64,000 bases of DNA, taken from contig QZCP01000002.1 of assembly GCA_003956705.1 (NCBI GenBank), forward strand, positions 62,001 through 126,000, read 5' to 3'. Shown here piece after piece: positions 37,517-49,000 of this stretch (its first letter is position 1; every line of letters begins with the position of its first letter). The notes below the pieces were generated by a model. That model did no database searches and was not told the DNA's origin. It was given only the letters and a program-made list of their open reading frames with translations. A program made the translations under genes and the position numbers. Origin of the DNA: Brevipalpus yothersi (lineage: Eukaryota > Arthropoda > Arachnida > Trombidiformes > Tenuipalpidae).

Positions 37517-38562
37517 TAGCCTAAATGAGTGTTGGAGTTAGATCAAATTCATTATGGCAAATTAAAGCATGGAAAAAAGATGAGAGCAGCAATTGTTAAG
37601 CTCACCATTTTTCCTTGTTCTCAGATTACGGTTTCCAATACAAAATAGAGAATCAAAAAGAAATAGAAACAATCATCAATAAAGATTTACAAGGTTGTCT
37701 GGTGTGATATCAGCTGAATAAGAACGGTGTCTAAGGGATCTAGTGTCCATGGTAAAATTCGATTGATCTTCGATTAATCTCAGCTGATCGATCCGAACAT
37801 TTGAACATGAACATTGTACACCATGAAAAAATAGAAATTTGAATCAGAAACTCATAGCAGCGTAATCCGAAGATGATATGTTCACAAAACCTCGAGCTGA
37901 CAAGTGATGCACCCTGTTTCGAGTGATGATTGACACAAACAGTTGATGACAGATTCCATTTCTATACACTGTCACGTTAACAGAGCGGCAAATGCTCAAT
38001 GATGTGTATCAGTCAGTCATTTGATCCTTATGGTCGTTCAGAAAGGGGCGAGCTTCTAAAAGATCACCATATCGGAAAAAGATGGCCTGTGTTGGCCATT
38101 GAAAAGGACATGTCCAAAATTGGCCCATATATCCAGAATCTATATCTCTTTGAGGTGCCCTATGATTCAAAATTATTTACGTGTTGTTACAGATACTGCG
38201 AGTTCAATCAATAGAGAGCTTCAGATAGGAATTCAGTGTAGCGCGAAACTAGATGGATAGCTTCATCATAACTTTATTTTCATCATAGTTTATCTCGATT
38301 GAGAAAAGTTATCATTTGACTGAAAATTTGAAAAAAAAATAATATTCTACTAGCTGCCCAAACCGATTCCTTAATTATCCAATTCAATCAGGAATCTCAT
38401 TGTACATGTAAATCTATTGAAATATGTTTTATGGGCATATATGAGATAGGGGAGCACGAAAAAATTGACGAAAAAGTATATCAGTGAATATTTAACAATA
38501 AATACAAGATACGAAAAAGCGAAATGATACTTAAATTTAAAATGCTAACAAAGAGATAAAAA
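37517..38562. other. Intergenic
   Basis: About 1 kb without a supported gene. Confidence 0.45.
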
Positions 38563-39158
38563 TTATTTCAATTCTATTGGTACTGTGAAACAAGCAATTG
38601 GATAGCCCCAAAAACTGGTGAGCTTAATTTGATATTCGCCTTTGTGTACAGGAAGATTTCGATCCAAATACATAGAATAATTGTAGGTATATACTTTGTT
38701 ATTCCTTATAGGACAAGTGATGCCATGATTATTACAGGCATTCCTCTCGAAAGTTCCCAGTAATGGCATGAACCTGGTCCACATTGAGTCTGATTTGGTG
38801 GAAGTAACATCAATATAAACGTAATCCGAATCGAAAGGAGCTTTAAAATCGAATTCCAATTTGGCTTTATTCTCTCTAGTCACAATGCAGGGAATGTTAT
38901 CCTCTATACACCCACTAATTCGAACCTCTTTAACATCTCCTCCTGTTGAATTAAGTGATATACATGATATACATGATATACATGATATACAAAGGAAAAC
39001 AATTCATATGATAAAAATATTCATTCTTGATGAGAGTAAACAAGAAATTAAAGAGGAAATAATCACTCACCACATTTTTGAAAATCAACTTTCACCGATA
39101 TGGCGATGGTAATCAGTGTAGATAATAAAATAATATTCCAAACAATATTGAACAACAT
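38563..39158 (-). CDS. NPC2-like ML (MD-2-related lipid-recognition) domain protein
   Basis: Two exons, 39071-39158 and 38563-38942, phase 1 intron, 155 residues. A signal peptide (MLFNIVWNIILLSTLITIA) leads into a single ML domain. The six conserved cysteines are present in family order: FQKCGGDVKEV, ISGCIED, IPCIV, ERNACNNHG, ITCPI and ACFTV. ML proteins are small secreted or lysosomal beta-sandwich proteins that hold sterols or other lipids in a hydrophobic pocket. The family is large in mites, and the group 2 dust-mite allergens belong to it. This copy is closer to NPC2 in pattern, but I cannot place it further. Its intron contains a short 9-bp tandem repeat. Confidence 0.87.
38957..38990. 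repeat. 9-bp tandem repeat in the ML-gene intron
   Basis: Nearly four copies of the unit CATGATATA, 15 bp upstream (minus strand) of the exon 2 acceptor. Confidence 0.85.
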
Positions 39159-39983
39159 TTTGAGAATCACCAAGAAAAAATCTCACTCAATAAATTTACA
39201 CTAAAGCTAAAAAGAAGTTAATCAAATAGTTTCAAGTTGTAATGAACAAATGATCTTAGACATTGATCATCACACACACAAATATATCGGAAACAGGCCA
39301 CTGACAATATTTTCTCTCACTCTTCATGGTCCAGATATAATTGTTATCGATGATAATGTTGTATGGATCGGTCGAAAAACAAACAAGACCTATTTGACTC
39401 CAGATCTGATCTCAAATGCAAAAAATTCGTGCCAACAATTGGCACTTCATTTCACGTGTAATTATAATTGTTTTTGATAAATTATATATCGCATGATATT
39501 GAAGGGAATACAAAATCACGTCACAACCTAGACGAGAAAGAGCGAGAGTGTCATCGTTTCATGACTTGCTAACCTGATTCAATAATCAATGGTCATTGAT
39601 CTTTCTATCTAACTCAAAATAATCGAATGAACTCGACATGTTTCTCATCAGTAAATGTTCATTTCAGAAAGTTTCAATGAAACTACGATAGCCTAATAGA
39701 ATACTGGTATACTTCATACGTATGGTCGTGATCATTGACACTAGTGAATAAAATGAGCATAGAAGTCAGTCAGAAGCAAGTGTTCTAATTTTTTCCAAAA
39801 TCATGATCAAATTGATATTCAATGTTTTCTCTCTCTCTCTCTCGTCCATTATTCAAGGTCTTCTTCGGTGCTTTCAGTTGGGCAAGCATAAATTATGACA
39901 ATGGCATTCAATGAGAAGAATAAATTAAACAAGAACATCATGACACTGGAATATTCGACAAAAAAATGTATCGAGTTCAATGT

Positions 39984-40030
<47 letters not shown>

Positions 40031-40395
40031 ATATTCACTAATCAATATTTACGAGGCAATCCATTATAACCAGGGTGAATGTCATCGATTTGGGTTGAAT
40101 AGCCTTCTCGAATCGTACTATGCAAGTTTCAAACGGCCTCAGGAGTTCGAAATAATCCCTTTATCATTAATTAAATTTCGGCAGGCTCAAATTCAAAGTA
40201 TTTGTGAATGCATTTAATTAGCAATAAAAGTCAAATATGAACAAGAGAAAAAGTAGTGAAGAAGAGAGAGAGAAAATAAATGAGCAAATTAATAAAATTA
40301 TATGCGATAATCTTAGTGAATTGAGAAAGGGAGAGATAATAAATGAGTTTTGACATTTTTTGCATTTTATCAAATAAATCATTTAATTCAGTTTT
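39159..40395. other. Intergenic with (GA)n
   Basis: No supported gene; a GA microsatellite lies at about 39986-40025 and small GA/CT patches near 39830 and 40264. Confidence 0.5.
39986..40025. repeat. (GA)n microsatellite
   Basis: About 40 bp of GA repeat. Confidence 0.95.
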
Positions 40396-42804
40396 TTACA
40401 CTGAATGATGACTTTTCTTCCAGCCTGATGAATGTATTTCCGGTGACCAGGTCACTTGTGTGTACCTTTGATCAATTTGTGATGCTCGAGCATTGTCCTC
40501 CTCACCATCCCGATCATCTTCACCGTTAGGTATTTCACCCTCATTATTATTACCTAAATCATCATCATAATACGCCTTCTCATCATCGGAACGCAATTGC
40601 TTGTCTCCATATCTTAATATTCGACTCTTCTGCTGCAATCCTCTTGCACCTCTCTTGTCCTTCTCAGTTACTGTACCAACACTTTCCACCTCAGTATTCT
40701 CTTTTCCGCCCTTATTCCACTTTTTCTCTTTCCATATTTCTTCCTGTTTCTGTTCGAAAACTCGATGCTTAGAACGTTCAATACCCTTATCGAATGTTGT
40801 CCGGTCACCAGTTTTCACTTTATTCTCTCGGGAAACTTTATTCGGATCGCCTGAGCTTAAACTCAATCCCGATATTTCTCCAGTCGCAATATTGCTTGTG
40901 CCAATATTTCCACCTCCTCCACCACCACCTCCACCACTGCCACTGCCACTGCCACCGATACCACCAGAATTGCTATTTAACGGTACAGTGGTGTGTCTCA
41001 AACCATGAGAACCTCTCATCAGCCGTGAATTGTGGACTGAAGACGCTTGAGGCTTAATTCTAACGGTGTCCGATCGAACAGTGTCCGAACGGAATCTCAG
41101 TCGTGGTCGAGCTGTCAGGCGTTGACGATGTGGCTTATTGCTTTCGATTGCTTGATATTTAATTATTCTGGATGCTGATGAAGATGATGTTGATCGTGGT
41201 GAGTCGGAATATTTTCGATGATTGGTTCGAATTTTCTTCTGCTTCGAATTGTCTGGAGGCTCTTCATCCTCAAATATTTCCAAATTATCCGATTCTTTGA
41301 GATCATATCCTGACAGATCATCAGCATATTCATCAGCGTAATCAACATCATCGGATGCAGCCACTGATGTTAATCGATCTCGATGAGAATTGTCCACCAC
41401 ATTATCGTCAAAATCATCATGGTCATCTCGAAGTTTGTGCCTATTCCGACGCCTATGCCTTAGAACTGGAGCTCGTGTACTGGCCACAGTCTCTTGTTTT
41501 TGAATTATAACCTCCATCTTCGTGGTTTGACCGGAAGTATCTGGATTCGGAATGAATATGGGAAAAAGTTGGTCCTTTGGAATAGTTTTGATTTGTGGAT
41601 CATCAAAGCGGTAAAAAATTATCGGACCTTGTCGAGATTCTGTTATTGTAGACTTGATACTATTTTGCCCGGCATTACTTGGCTTCGTTACAATGGCGTT
41701 ATTTGATGAACTTTGAATATTGTTAATATTATTATTATTACTATTACCGTTGCTATTCATATTATTACCATTCGAATTGAAATTATTTTGATTATTGTTA
41801 CCATTTGTCGTGCATGGCTTATTGTGATTGTTATTATTATTAATATTGTTGTTCATCTGTTGATTACCGTTATTTAACATTGGAGGAAACATTTGAGGCC
41901 TCATGTCTGGACCACCTAAATGAATAGGTCGTGGTCTAAATAAATCCATTGGCTGGGAAATTGGACGAGGCAGAAGAGGCTCAGGTTTAAATGGTCTATC
42001 AAAATCGAGAAGTTCATTTAAGCCAGGAATTAGTGGTGAAAATAATGATGAACCGGTGGCTGAGAAAGGTGGTGGCCTCAGCAGATGGAAACCTCCGTTC
42101 GTTTTCTCCGGGAATTTATCGTTTGTCATTAGATCAAAATCTGAACTAAACAGATCACTATCCTTACCGAAAAGTGGTGTCGGCTTATTTTGATTCTTGT
42201 TCGGTGGACGCTGATTTTGATTCAGATGAGGTGGAATTGATTTGATTGATGAAGGTGAGCTGAGTGTGGATGGAGGTGGAATTTCCATGTAAGTTCCATC
42301 TGAAAACGGTTGATCATGATGACCATTGAGTCCATTGATATCAAGTAGTTGATAGTTTTGTAAATTTTTCAATGGAAATGGTTTGGCTATAAGTTTACCC
42401 GAATCGGGCCACAAACTTTCCGCTATTTTGGGCACCTTTTTTAAGAATGTTGACAATTCGATGGGTTTCACTTCGATAGTATTCTCTTTTGGCCAGCGAA
42501 ACAGTTTTGTTTTTAGTGATCCATCGATCACAGAACCGAATTTGGGTAACAATCGTATCGGTGTTTTAGGCACAAAAATTCCATTGTATTTGAGAATATT
42601 TGAAAAAATACTTCGACGTGGATTGGACGAAGTCGGTGTAACATTGTGAGAATCATGAGAACTATGAGAAACATGATTTTCGTGTAATTGATGAGGATTT
42701 TTGTTACCAAAAGGTAATCCGTGGACACATGAGTAATGGAAAAGTAATATAATAACACTGATCATGTACATTTTGTTGATGATTAAAATCATCATATTCA
42801 CCAT
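40396..42804 (-). CDS. Secreted low-complexity protein of unknown function
   Basis: A single uninterrupted frame of 802 codons from the ATG at 42804. I do not recognise it. The N-terminus has a signal peptide (IILLFHYSCVHG is its end). The rest reads as largely disordered. A Pro/Phe-rich part (FSPLIPGLNELLDFDRPF) is followed by an Asn-rich tract (about residues 305-365). Then come a basic patch (RHRRRNRHKLRD), acidic Asp/Glu stretches, an Arg/Ser-rich region, a Gly run of nine and a charged C-terminal fifth. The only cysteine after the signal peptide is one Cys in the Asn-rich tract, so it is not a disulfide-rich protein. The Asn tract is partly trinucleotide (AAT-type) expansion. The length of open frame in AT-rich DNA supports a real gene. 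Candidate roles such as matrix or cuticle component are guesses. Confidence 0.72.
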   Translation of the reverse strand: MVNMMILIINKMYMISVIILLFHYSCVHGLPFGNKNPHQLHENHVSHSSHDSHNVTPTSSNPRRSIFSNILKYNGIFVPKTPIRLLPKFGSVIDGSLKTKLFRWPKENTIEVKPIELSTFLKKVPKIAESLWPDSGKLIAKPFPLKNLQNYQLLDINGLNGHHDQPFSDGTYMEIPPPSTLSSPSSIKSIPPHLNQNQRPPNKNQNKPTPLFGKDSDLFSSDFDLMTNDKFPEKTNGGFHLLRPPPFSATGSSLFSPLIPGLNELLDFDRPFKPEPLLPRPISQPMDLFRPRPIHLGGPDMRPQMFPPMLNNGNQQMNNNINNNNNHNKPCTTNGNNNQNNFNSNGNNMNSNGNSNNNNINNIQSSSNNAIVTKPSNAGQNSIKSTITESRQGPIIFYRFDDPQIKTIPKDQLFPIFIPNPDTSGQTTKMEVIIQKQETVASTRAPVLRHRRRNRHKLRDDHDDFDDNVVDNSHRDRLTSVAASDDVDYADEYADDLSGYDLKESDNLEIFEDEEPPDNSKQKKIRTNHRKYSDSPRSTSSSSASRIIKYQAIESNKPHRQRLTARPRLRFRSDTVRSDTVRIKPQASSVHNSRLMRGSHGLRHTTVPLNSNSGGIGGSGSGSGGGGGGGGGNIGTSNIATGEISGLSLSSGDPNKVSRENKVKTGDRTTFDKGIERSKHRVFEQKQEEIWKEKKWNKGGKENTEVESVGTVTEKDKRGARGLQQKSRILRYGDKQLRSDDEKAYYDDDLGNNNEGEIPNGEDDRDGEEDNARASQIDQRYTQVTWSPEIHSSGWKKSHHSV

Positions 42805-45800
42805 AATATCATTTGTGGTGAAAAATATTCCTCTTACTTGATGGACAATTGAAAATACTTTATCAAATTCACTTCCGCCCTGTGGATACTATTCGGGAAA
42901 ATCCGATAACAGAATAAAACGAAAACACATCCACATACATACAAAACTGTTCAATTAAGGTGCAAAAATCGTTGAAACGATATTGTTGAAAGTACCGTTA
43001 GAAATTGATTCGATCGAATATAATTTAACTTGTATGATCAAAAAATGAAAAACTTCTACTTGAACGTCACCCAAACTATTTTTGTGATGACATACTCGAC
43101 TTTAAAAGTTGATAAAATTGATACTCGAAGCCTGATGATGATCATCGTCCAATTGATCATACCTCCTTCATGCCCGATAATCCAAGCCCCAAAAACGATC
43201 GGCCACTCACTCTCATCTTGATACACTTTTCACACACACCATTCTTGAATGGTGTGTGTTTATCTGCTGATATGCTGAGAGAAGTGCTCTGATATGTTGC
43301 TGACAGGCCGATATAAAGGTTCATACAGTATATACACTTTCAGGGGGATGATTTGCTGTGTTCGATGAGCGTTTAATGGGCTAACTTATAGTTAATCAAT
43401 TGGGATGAGAATCAAACGGATTGACTCTTCTTCACATCGTTGTATGTAAGAAGAGAGAGAGAGAGAAAAAAAACTTAGGGGCTATCGAAAATGCGCTTAA
43501 ACAAGCATCAATGTCTGATAAATATGGGTCTGACATGAAATGGTCTGAAACATTTGCTCAGAATTCTATTGTTTCTGAATTTTTCGAAATCACCTTCTTT
43601 CTTTTGAACAAAAAAAGTGTGTGATCTTCGGTTCGATTGATTCGAGAGAGTGTTGATACAACAGATGAATTATAGAAGGCTGAGTAGAGCCAAAATTTTT
43701 ATTCTATTCTATTTTTTCCCATCACCACAACTTTCAAGAGGGAAAGAGAAAAAGAGAGATGAGCATCGATGTTCGGATGATGATGAATCAATGATAAATG
43801 TATGATTTCGATGCATCAATAGAGCTCAATAACTCTGTATGAATCCTTGTTTATGAGTAAATTAGAGCATTTGAGAAGAAAAGAACCATTTTTTGATGAA
43901 CAAATGAACTTAATTGTTACTTTTTCTCTCCGAAACTGTGCTGAGAAACTTTTATAAGTTCACTAATCATCAGCAAATTAGGTGAAAATTTCCTCAATTT
44001 TTTCTCGATGCACTCTTTTACTTATAAGTTCACTTTCTATTCTCGAGATGAGCCTTTAAACTCTCTCGTTCCAATTGGAAAAGAGTTCTTTCAGCAAATT
44101 TCACCAGAAACATTCCAATATCATCATTCAAAACATGGTTTAATCGAGAGGCTTGAGTTATTTAGCTTTCTACATGGTTCATTCACCTTCAATCGAGACT
44201 TCCAGTTGAATCTCAATTTCTCTATTCTTTCAAGAATGAGTGAAATTAAATCTCTGTGAATCAACACTCCATGGATGAGAAACTATGCCTGAATGAATGA
44301 TGTCAGGATTTCATTCTACTTTCTCTACTATTATTTCCCAATTTCTGATTTCTGATTAAATCGATACTTTTAATTGAGGAAAGAATCTATTCGATCGATA
44401 GAAAGGGACGCAAACGATATTTCTCTGAACAATAAGCTTGATTGATTGTTTCGAATTTGTTCGTTGAAATGACAGTTTTAAATTGTTTTCGCCTTAATGA
44501 AGCATGAACTAGAGGACTTGTTGGTTCCCTGTCTTATTGAGTGATATTCGATGAATGAGAGCTCTTCTGTAGATTCGAAGCTGCATTCCGCCATTTTTCG
44601 ATGGATTCTTACGGTAATTATTTTTGAAATGTTTTGAATGATTCCTTTTCAAAATCCCAATAGATGATGATAAATAATTCTTGCTTCTGAAGCTATTCAA
44701 TGAAAGTTCTACTCCTCGTAAAACCTTGCAAACTTCGAATCAGGGGATCAGGGGAGCGAGTCTGGAGAGATTTTGTACCTTTCTGGATTGAGAAATTAAT
44801 TTCCAGATACGAGGTGCTGAAATGAATCTATCATGTTCTATTTTTCGAACTTCTCAAGCTTACAGTTCTGTCCAAATAAATGAACTTCAAGCTTCAAGCT
44901 GAAATTCTCGATTCATCTCCATACAAAACTCTCCATCTCAAATTCATCTCGTATACATGCTTCAATCATTATGAATCGTGAGCTTCAATAACAATACCAA
45001 TATTACATAATTCAATTGAAATACACGATTTTTTTCAGATTGATTTTCAGTCAAGCCAGTGATAAAGTGTAGTTTCTAATTTCATAGTTTCAAGGTTGAT
45101 GTATTCACAAGACCTCTGTGTACATATGTCTGAATTTGATTTTTCAAACTCTCATCAAACCAATCTTACAGCAAATTTTATGATTGAGTGCAGCCAATGG
45201 AAGATGATCAGACCTCTCTCTGATTAAGTGAGATTTAAAACAATTTTGAAATCTAAGATTCTCGATTTACGGTATAGTGATCCAAATCACGATATCTGTA
45301 ATTTCAATCAGTATTTGAAATAGAATGTTCATCTCAGCAATGCGAACCCTTTAGGTCTTCAAAAACATGATTTATTTTGAAGTTTATGAGAGAACTAAGA
45401 GACTGAATTCGATGCATAGCATCCAGTGTGAATTTTCTTTTCAAAAATGATGTGTTGAGATAAAAATGAGTTGCGCTAATTTCGATAAAAGGAGAAATGA
45501 TTCTTCCACATTTCAATGGATGCTCGGTAGTCAAAGAAAAGAGAATGACGATAAAATGATCGTCGTTAGCAATATCTACAAATTTAATTAAGGAACAAGA
45601 CAATGTGAAAAATGCCTCAACACGCCATCAGGCCTACTTGTGAGATGGAGATTTTGAACATATTTCTGGACAAAAAAGAAATAGAGAGCTAAAGAAGGGG
45701 GATATAGCAGATTCGATGAGATGTTTGCTTCCCCAACTTATTCGTGGGCGAGTATCCAAACGCATTGAATTACGAGCATGATGAATCATAGCTTTAAAAT

Positions 45801-46086
45801 GATGAGAGGAGAATAAGAAGTGATCGAAAAGATCTGAGCATCCATTTGGCCAGTTGCTCTTCTTCTGATTGTTTGAATTCGATCTCTCTTCTCCATGATG
45901 ATGGTTTGTCAAATATTTACAATCGTATACACAAAGTATGTACATAGGCCTGTGACTATCAGTATAATTGACAGTCCTTCCTGCATGGGTAGAACCTATT
46001 GTATATTTGTCATATTTATAGTGGTAAATTTCACATTTACATCTTGGTTTAGGTCTACTTTCTGATCATCTCATTCGCTAGATGAA
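42805..46086. other. Gene-poor interval
   Basis: About 3.3 kb of AT-rich sequence. I see no exon with family resemblance and no long repeat. Confidence 0.5.
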
Positions 46087-49000
46087 TCAGAATCTTTGTT
46101 GTCTGAGTTGCATCAGAGGATTCATGATACAAGGACCAGAGCCTGGATCTTCAAATTGAGGCCTGAGGAGTCCAGCCGCTCCAGGATGCATCATATCAGG
46201 TCGTTGCCCAATGATATTAGACCTATTGGCACCGGGAAATGGTGATGGAGAAAGCCCTGGATGTGATGAGTGAAGTGAAGATTCGGGCCTAAAAATGAGA
46301 AAATTATAAAAATTATAATCAACGTTCAGAAAAAGAGTTAAAGAAAAGTTCTCAAAATTCTTACCTCATCATTGGATCAAGAGATTGAGGATTATGACCT
46401 ACCATGGCTGCAGCAGCAGCTGCCGCAGCACTCATGGGATCGTGAAGATGCAAATGTGTGTGGGCGTGTGTGTGAGCGTGAGCGTGCGAATGTAGTTCAT
46501 CCCCTAAGGAAAAAATGGAAAATAAATTTGTCATTTAATTATATGATATTTGTGAAGCTAATGATTCAAATGATATTTTTTTATCAATGGGCGATGTTTG
46601 AGCTTTTTTTCTGTGGTTGCTTGCATACTTGAATGATTTGGAATGTGTACTCGTGACTGGTTCAAAACAACAATCATTGGCTTCTTATCTAAGAATTTCA
46701 TCACCGTTAATGCTCCCTAAACTTGTTATGTAACAGTTCATACGTTATTCTCATCATTTCATTTTTTTACGGTGACTTTGCTCATCAAGAGAATGAGATA
46801 AGAGATGCATCATTGATAAAATGTTTTGAGCTTCCTTTACTGACTATCATCTCGCGCGATAGGATATTACGGATGAATTGGGAGTCACTCATTCATTGAG
46901 AATGGATTCTTCATGAAGATAAGGCAGTTATTTCTTATAAGATCACTCTCTCTTTCTCTGGCCAATAATAATTCTGTAGCTCAATTCTTCTCAAAATAAG
47001 TTCTTAATAATGTCTCAAAGATCGAATGATTAATTCTAGGTGTTCTTGTCCATTGGAAAAGAAAAGTAAGACAAGAACAGGAAATTCTTTGAAATAGGAA
47101 ATGCTAGGAAGGAGAATCGGTAAGTAGTGACTCCAAAACACACGATATGCACTAAAAAGGGATCTAATTTTGAATACTCATAAGATGCGTATGATTCTTT
47201 GGGGTTTTTGAGCCATATACTTCAGGTATGTTTTGTGAATATTTTTTCGACAATCAACACGAAAAAGGATTAGTGTTCGCAAGCTCTAACAGCAAATGAT
47301 ATCAATGATCAACAGATCCCTAACAAACCTTGTGAAAACCTCACTTCGAAGGCCTTATTCTCAAGAGTGAGGAGGGAGAAAGGACATCTGATTCCAACGA
47401 TTAGCTGGGTAAAACGATGAAGAGTATAAGTAACAAGATTGGAATTCGGATGATTCGATGACAGTTAAAACGGCACACAATCGTACTCACAGATTCTGAT
47501 TGGAAATGGTAGAGAAACAGAGAAAATTCAACTTACGTCCTAATAAGACTCCAGGAGCACCCATCTGTAGACGACCAAGTGGGTCCAGTCCCAATCGTTC
47601 AGCTTGAATACGTTCAGCAGCAGCCAATACTTCAGCCTGGCTAGTGGGAGGAAGTAACGATCTGTGAAGAAATAAAAAGATTCATCGGTGAATTGATGGA
47701 AAGTTAAGGTCATGACTTATCAGAAATGAGTGTGAATGAGTGGTGGTCATGGTGAGAAATGATAGAAAGCGATCAAAATTACCTATCAAGTCTTTCTCTT
47801 TCACTTGCAGGATATAAAGAAAATGAACCTGGTAAAGATCCTGGAGGACCAGGACCTCCGCTAGCAGCTTGGAGTGCTTGATAACGTCTATGCATTTCAA
47901 GGAAATGAGCTTCATTGAATGACTGCTGACCAAGATGTGCCAGGCGTGATTTCATCTCTAATTCTTTGATTTGTTCACGTTTTTCGATCTCAAATCTTTC
48001 CCTCTTCTCCCTCTCCTCATGCTCCAAACGCTGACGAGCAGCCGCTGATCCATACAATCCTGCTAATTGATACTGTACGATCGGATCCATCATGTACTGA
48101 TCGGAAACTGGGATACCTCCGAAAGTGAAAGCTGTGGGTCCACCAGGCATACCTCCCACCATTGCATTGCGAGGATAGCCAGGAGAGCCATGAGGTCGAA
48201 GGTCACTAAGATGTCGCAGTGCCTGGGTGTCAGGGAAACCTGAGCGAGGTGTATGACGATCGAAAGGACTTAGATGATTTGGTCCATCATTGGAGCCATG
48301 ACAACCTAGTAATCCTTTTTCTGCAGCCAGTTTCTTTTGCTCTTCACGTTCCTTATCTGCAGCCTTGCGTGCACGTTCTTCACGTTTACGAGCCAGGGTC
48401 GAATCGGGCACAGGTTTGAAGGTAAGATCTGTTCTCGCACAAGAATTGAAATCACCTCTATTGAGATGTCGCAAAAATATTGCAGATTGACTCCGATGAC
48501 ATTCACTATCGTCAATTTTCACTTCTGGACTTGGACCACGGAAAGGCATTTGATGATGATGGTGATGATGATCAGATTCTTCATCATCACTTCTCTCACT
48601 TTTAAGGTCAACAGAACGAGGATAACAATCTGATCTACTCTCATGTTTGACAGATGCACCTTGATAAAGTGAGGAGGAACTAGATTGTGGATGTTGTGAT
48701 GACAGACCAGAGAGCACAGATTGTGTGTGACCGGCGGGACTGGGTACTACACGATTGGCATGAGATGTGACTGGAGATCTGGGCTTGGTGGAGATCATCG
48801 GAGAGTGGGCAGGCATTGGATGGACATGGGAAGGAACCGAGTGGGGTGGAAATGGAGCCATCGGACCTGGTATTCCTCTGGCGTGGAGATACCAATGGGC
48901 TGATGGTGGCCCAGGTGATGGAAAATATGGGCTCATAGGAGGCAACATAGATGGAGCATAAGGGAATCCAGGAGGAGGCCCCAATGATGTGTGGTTAGAA

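Noticed and set aside
38953..38991. Short direct repeats considered as a CRISPR-like or transposon footprint
   Set aside because: A 9-bp unit without spacers inside an intron; simple tandem repeat.
45634..45945. 103-codon minus-strand frame in the 42.8-46 kb gap
   Set aside because: Composition ordinary, no domain, isolated.
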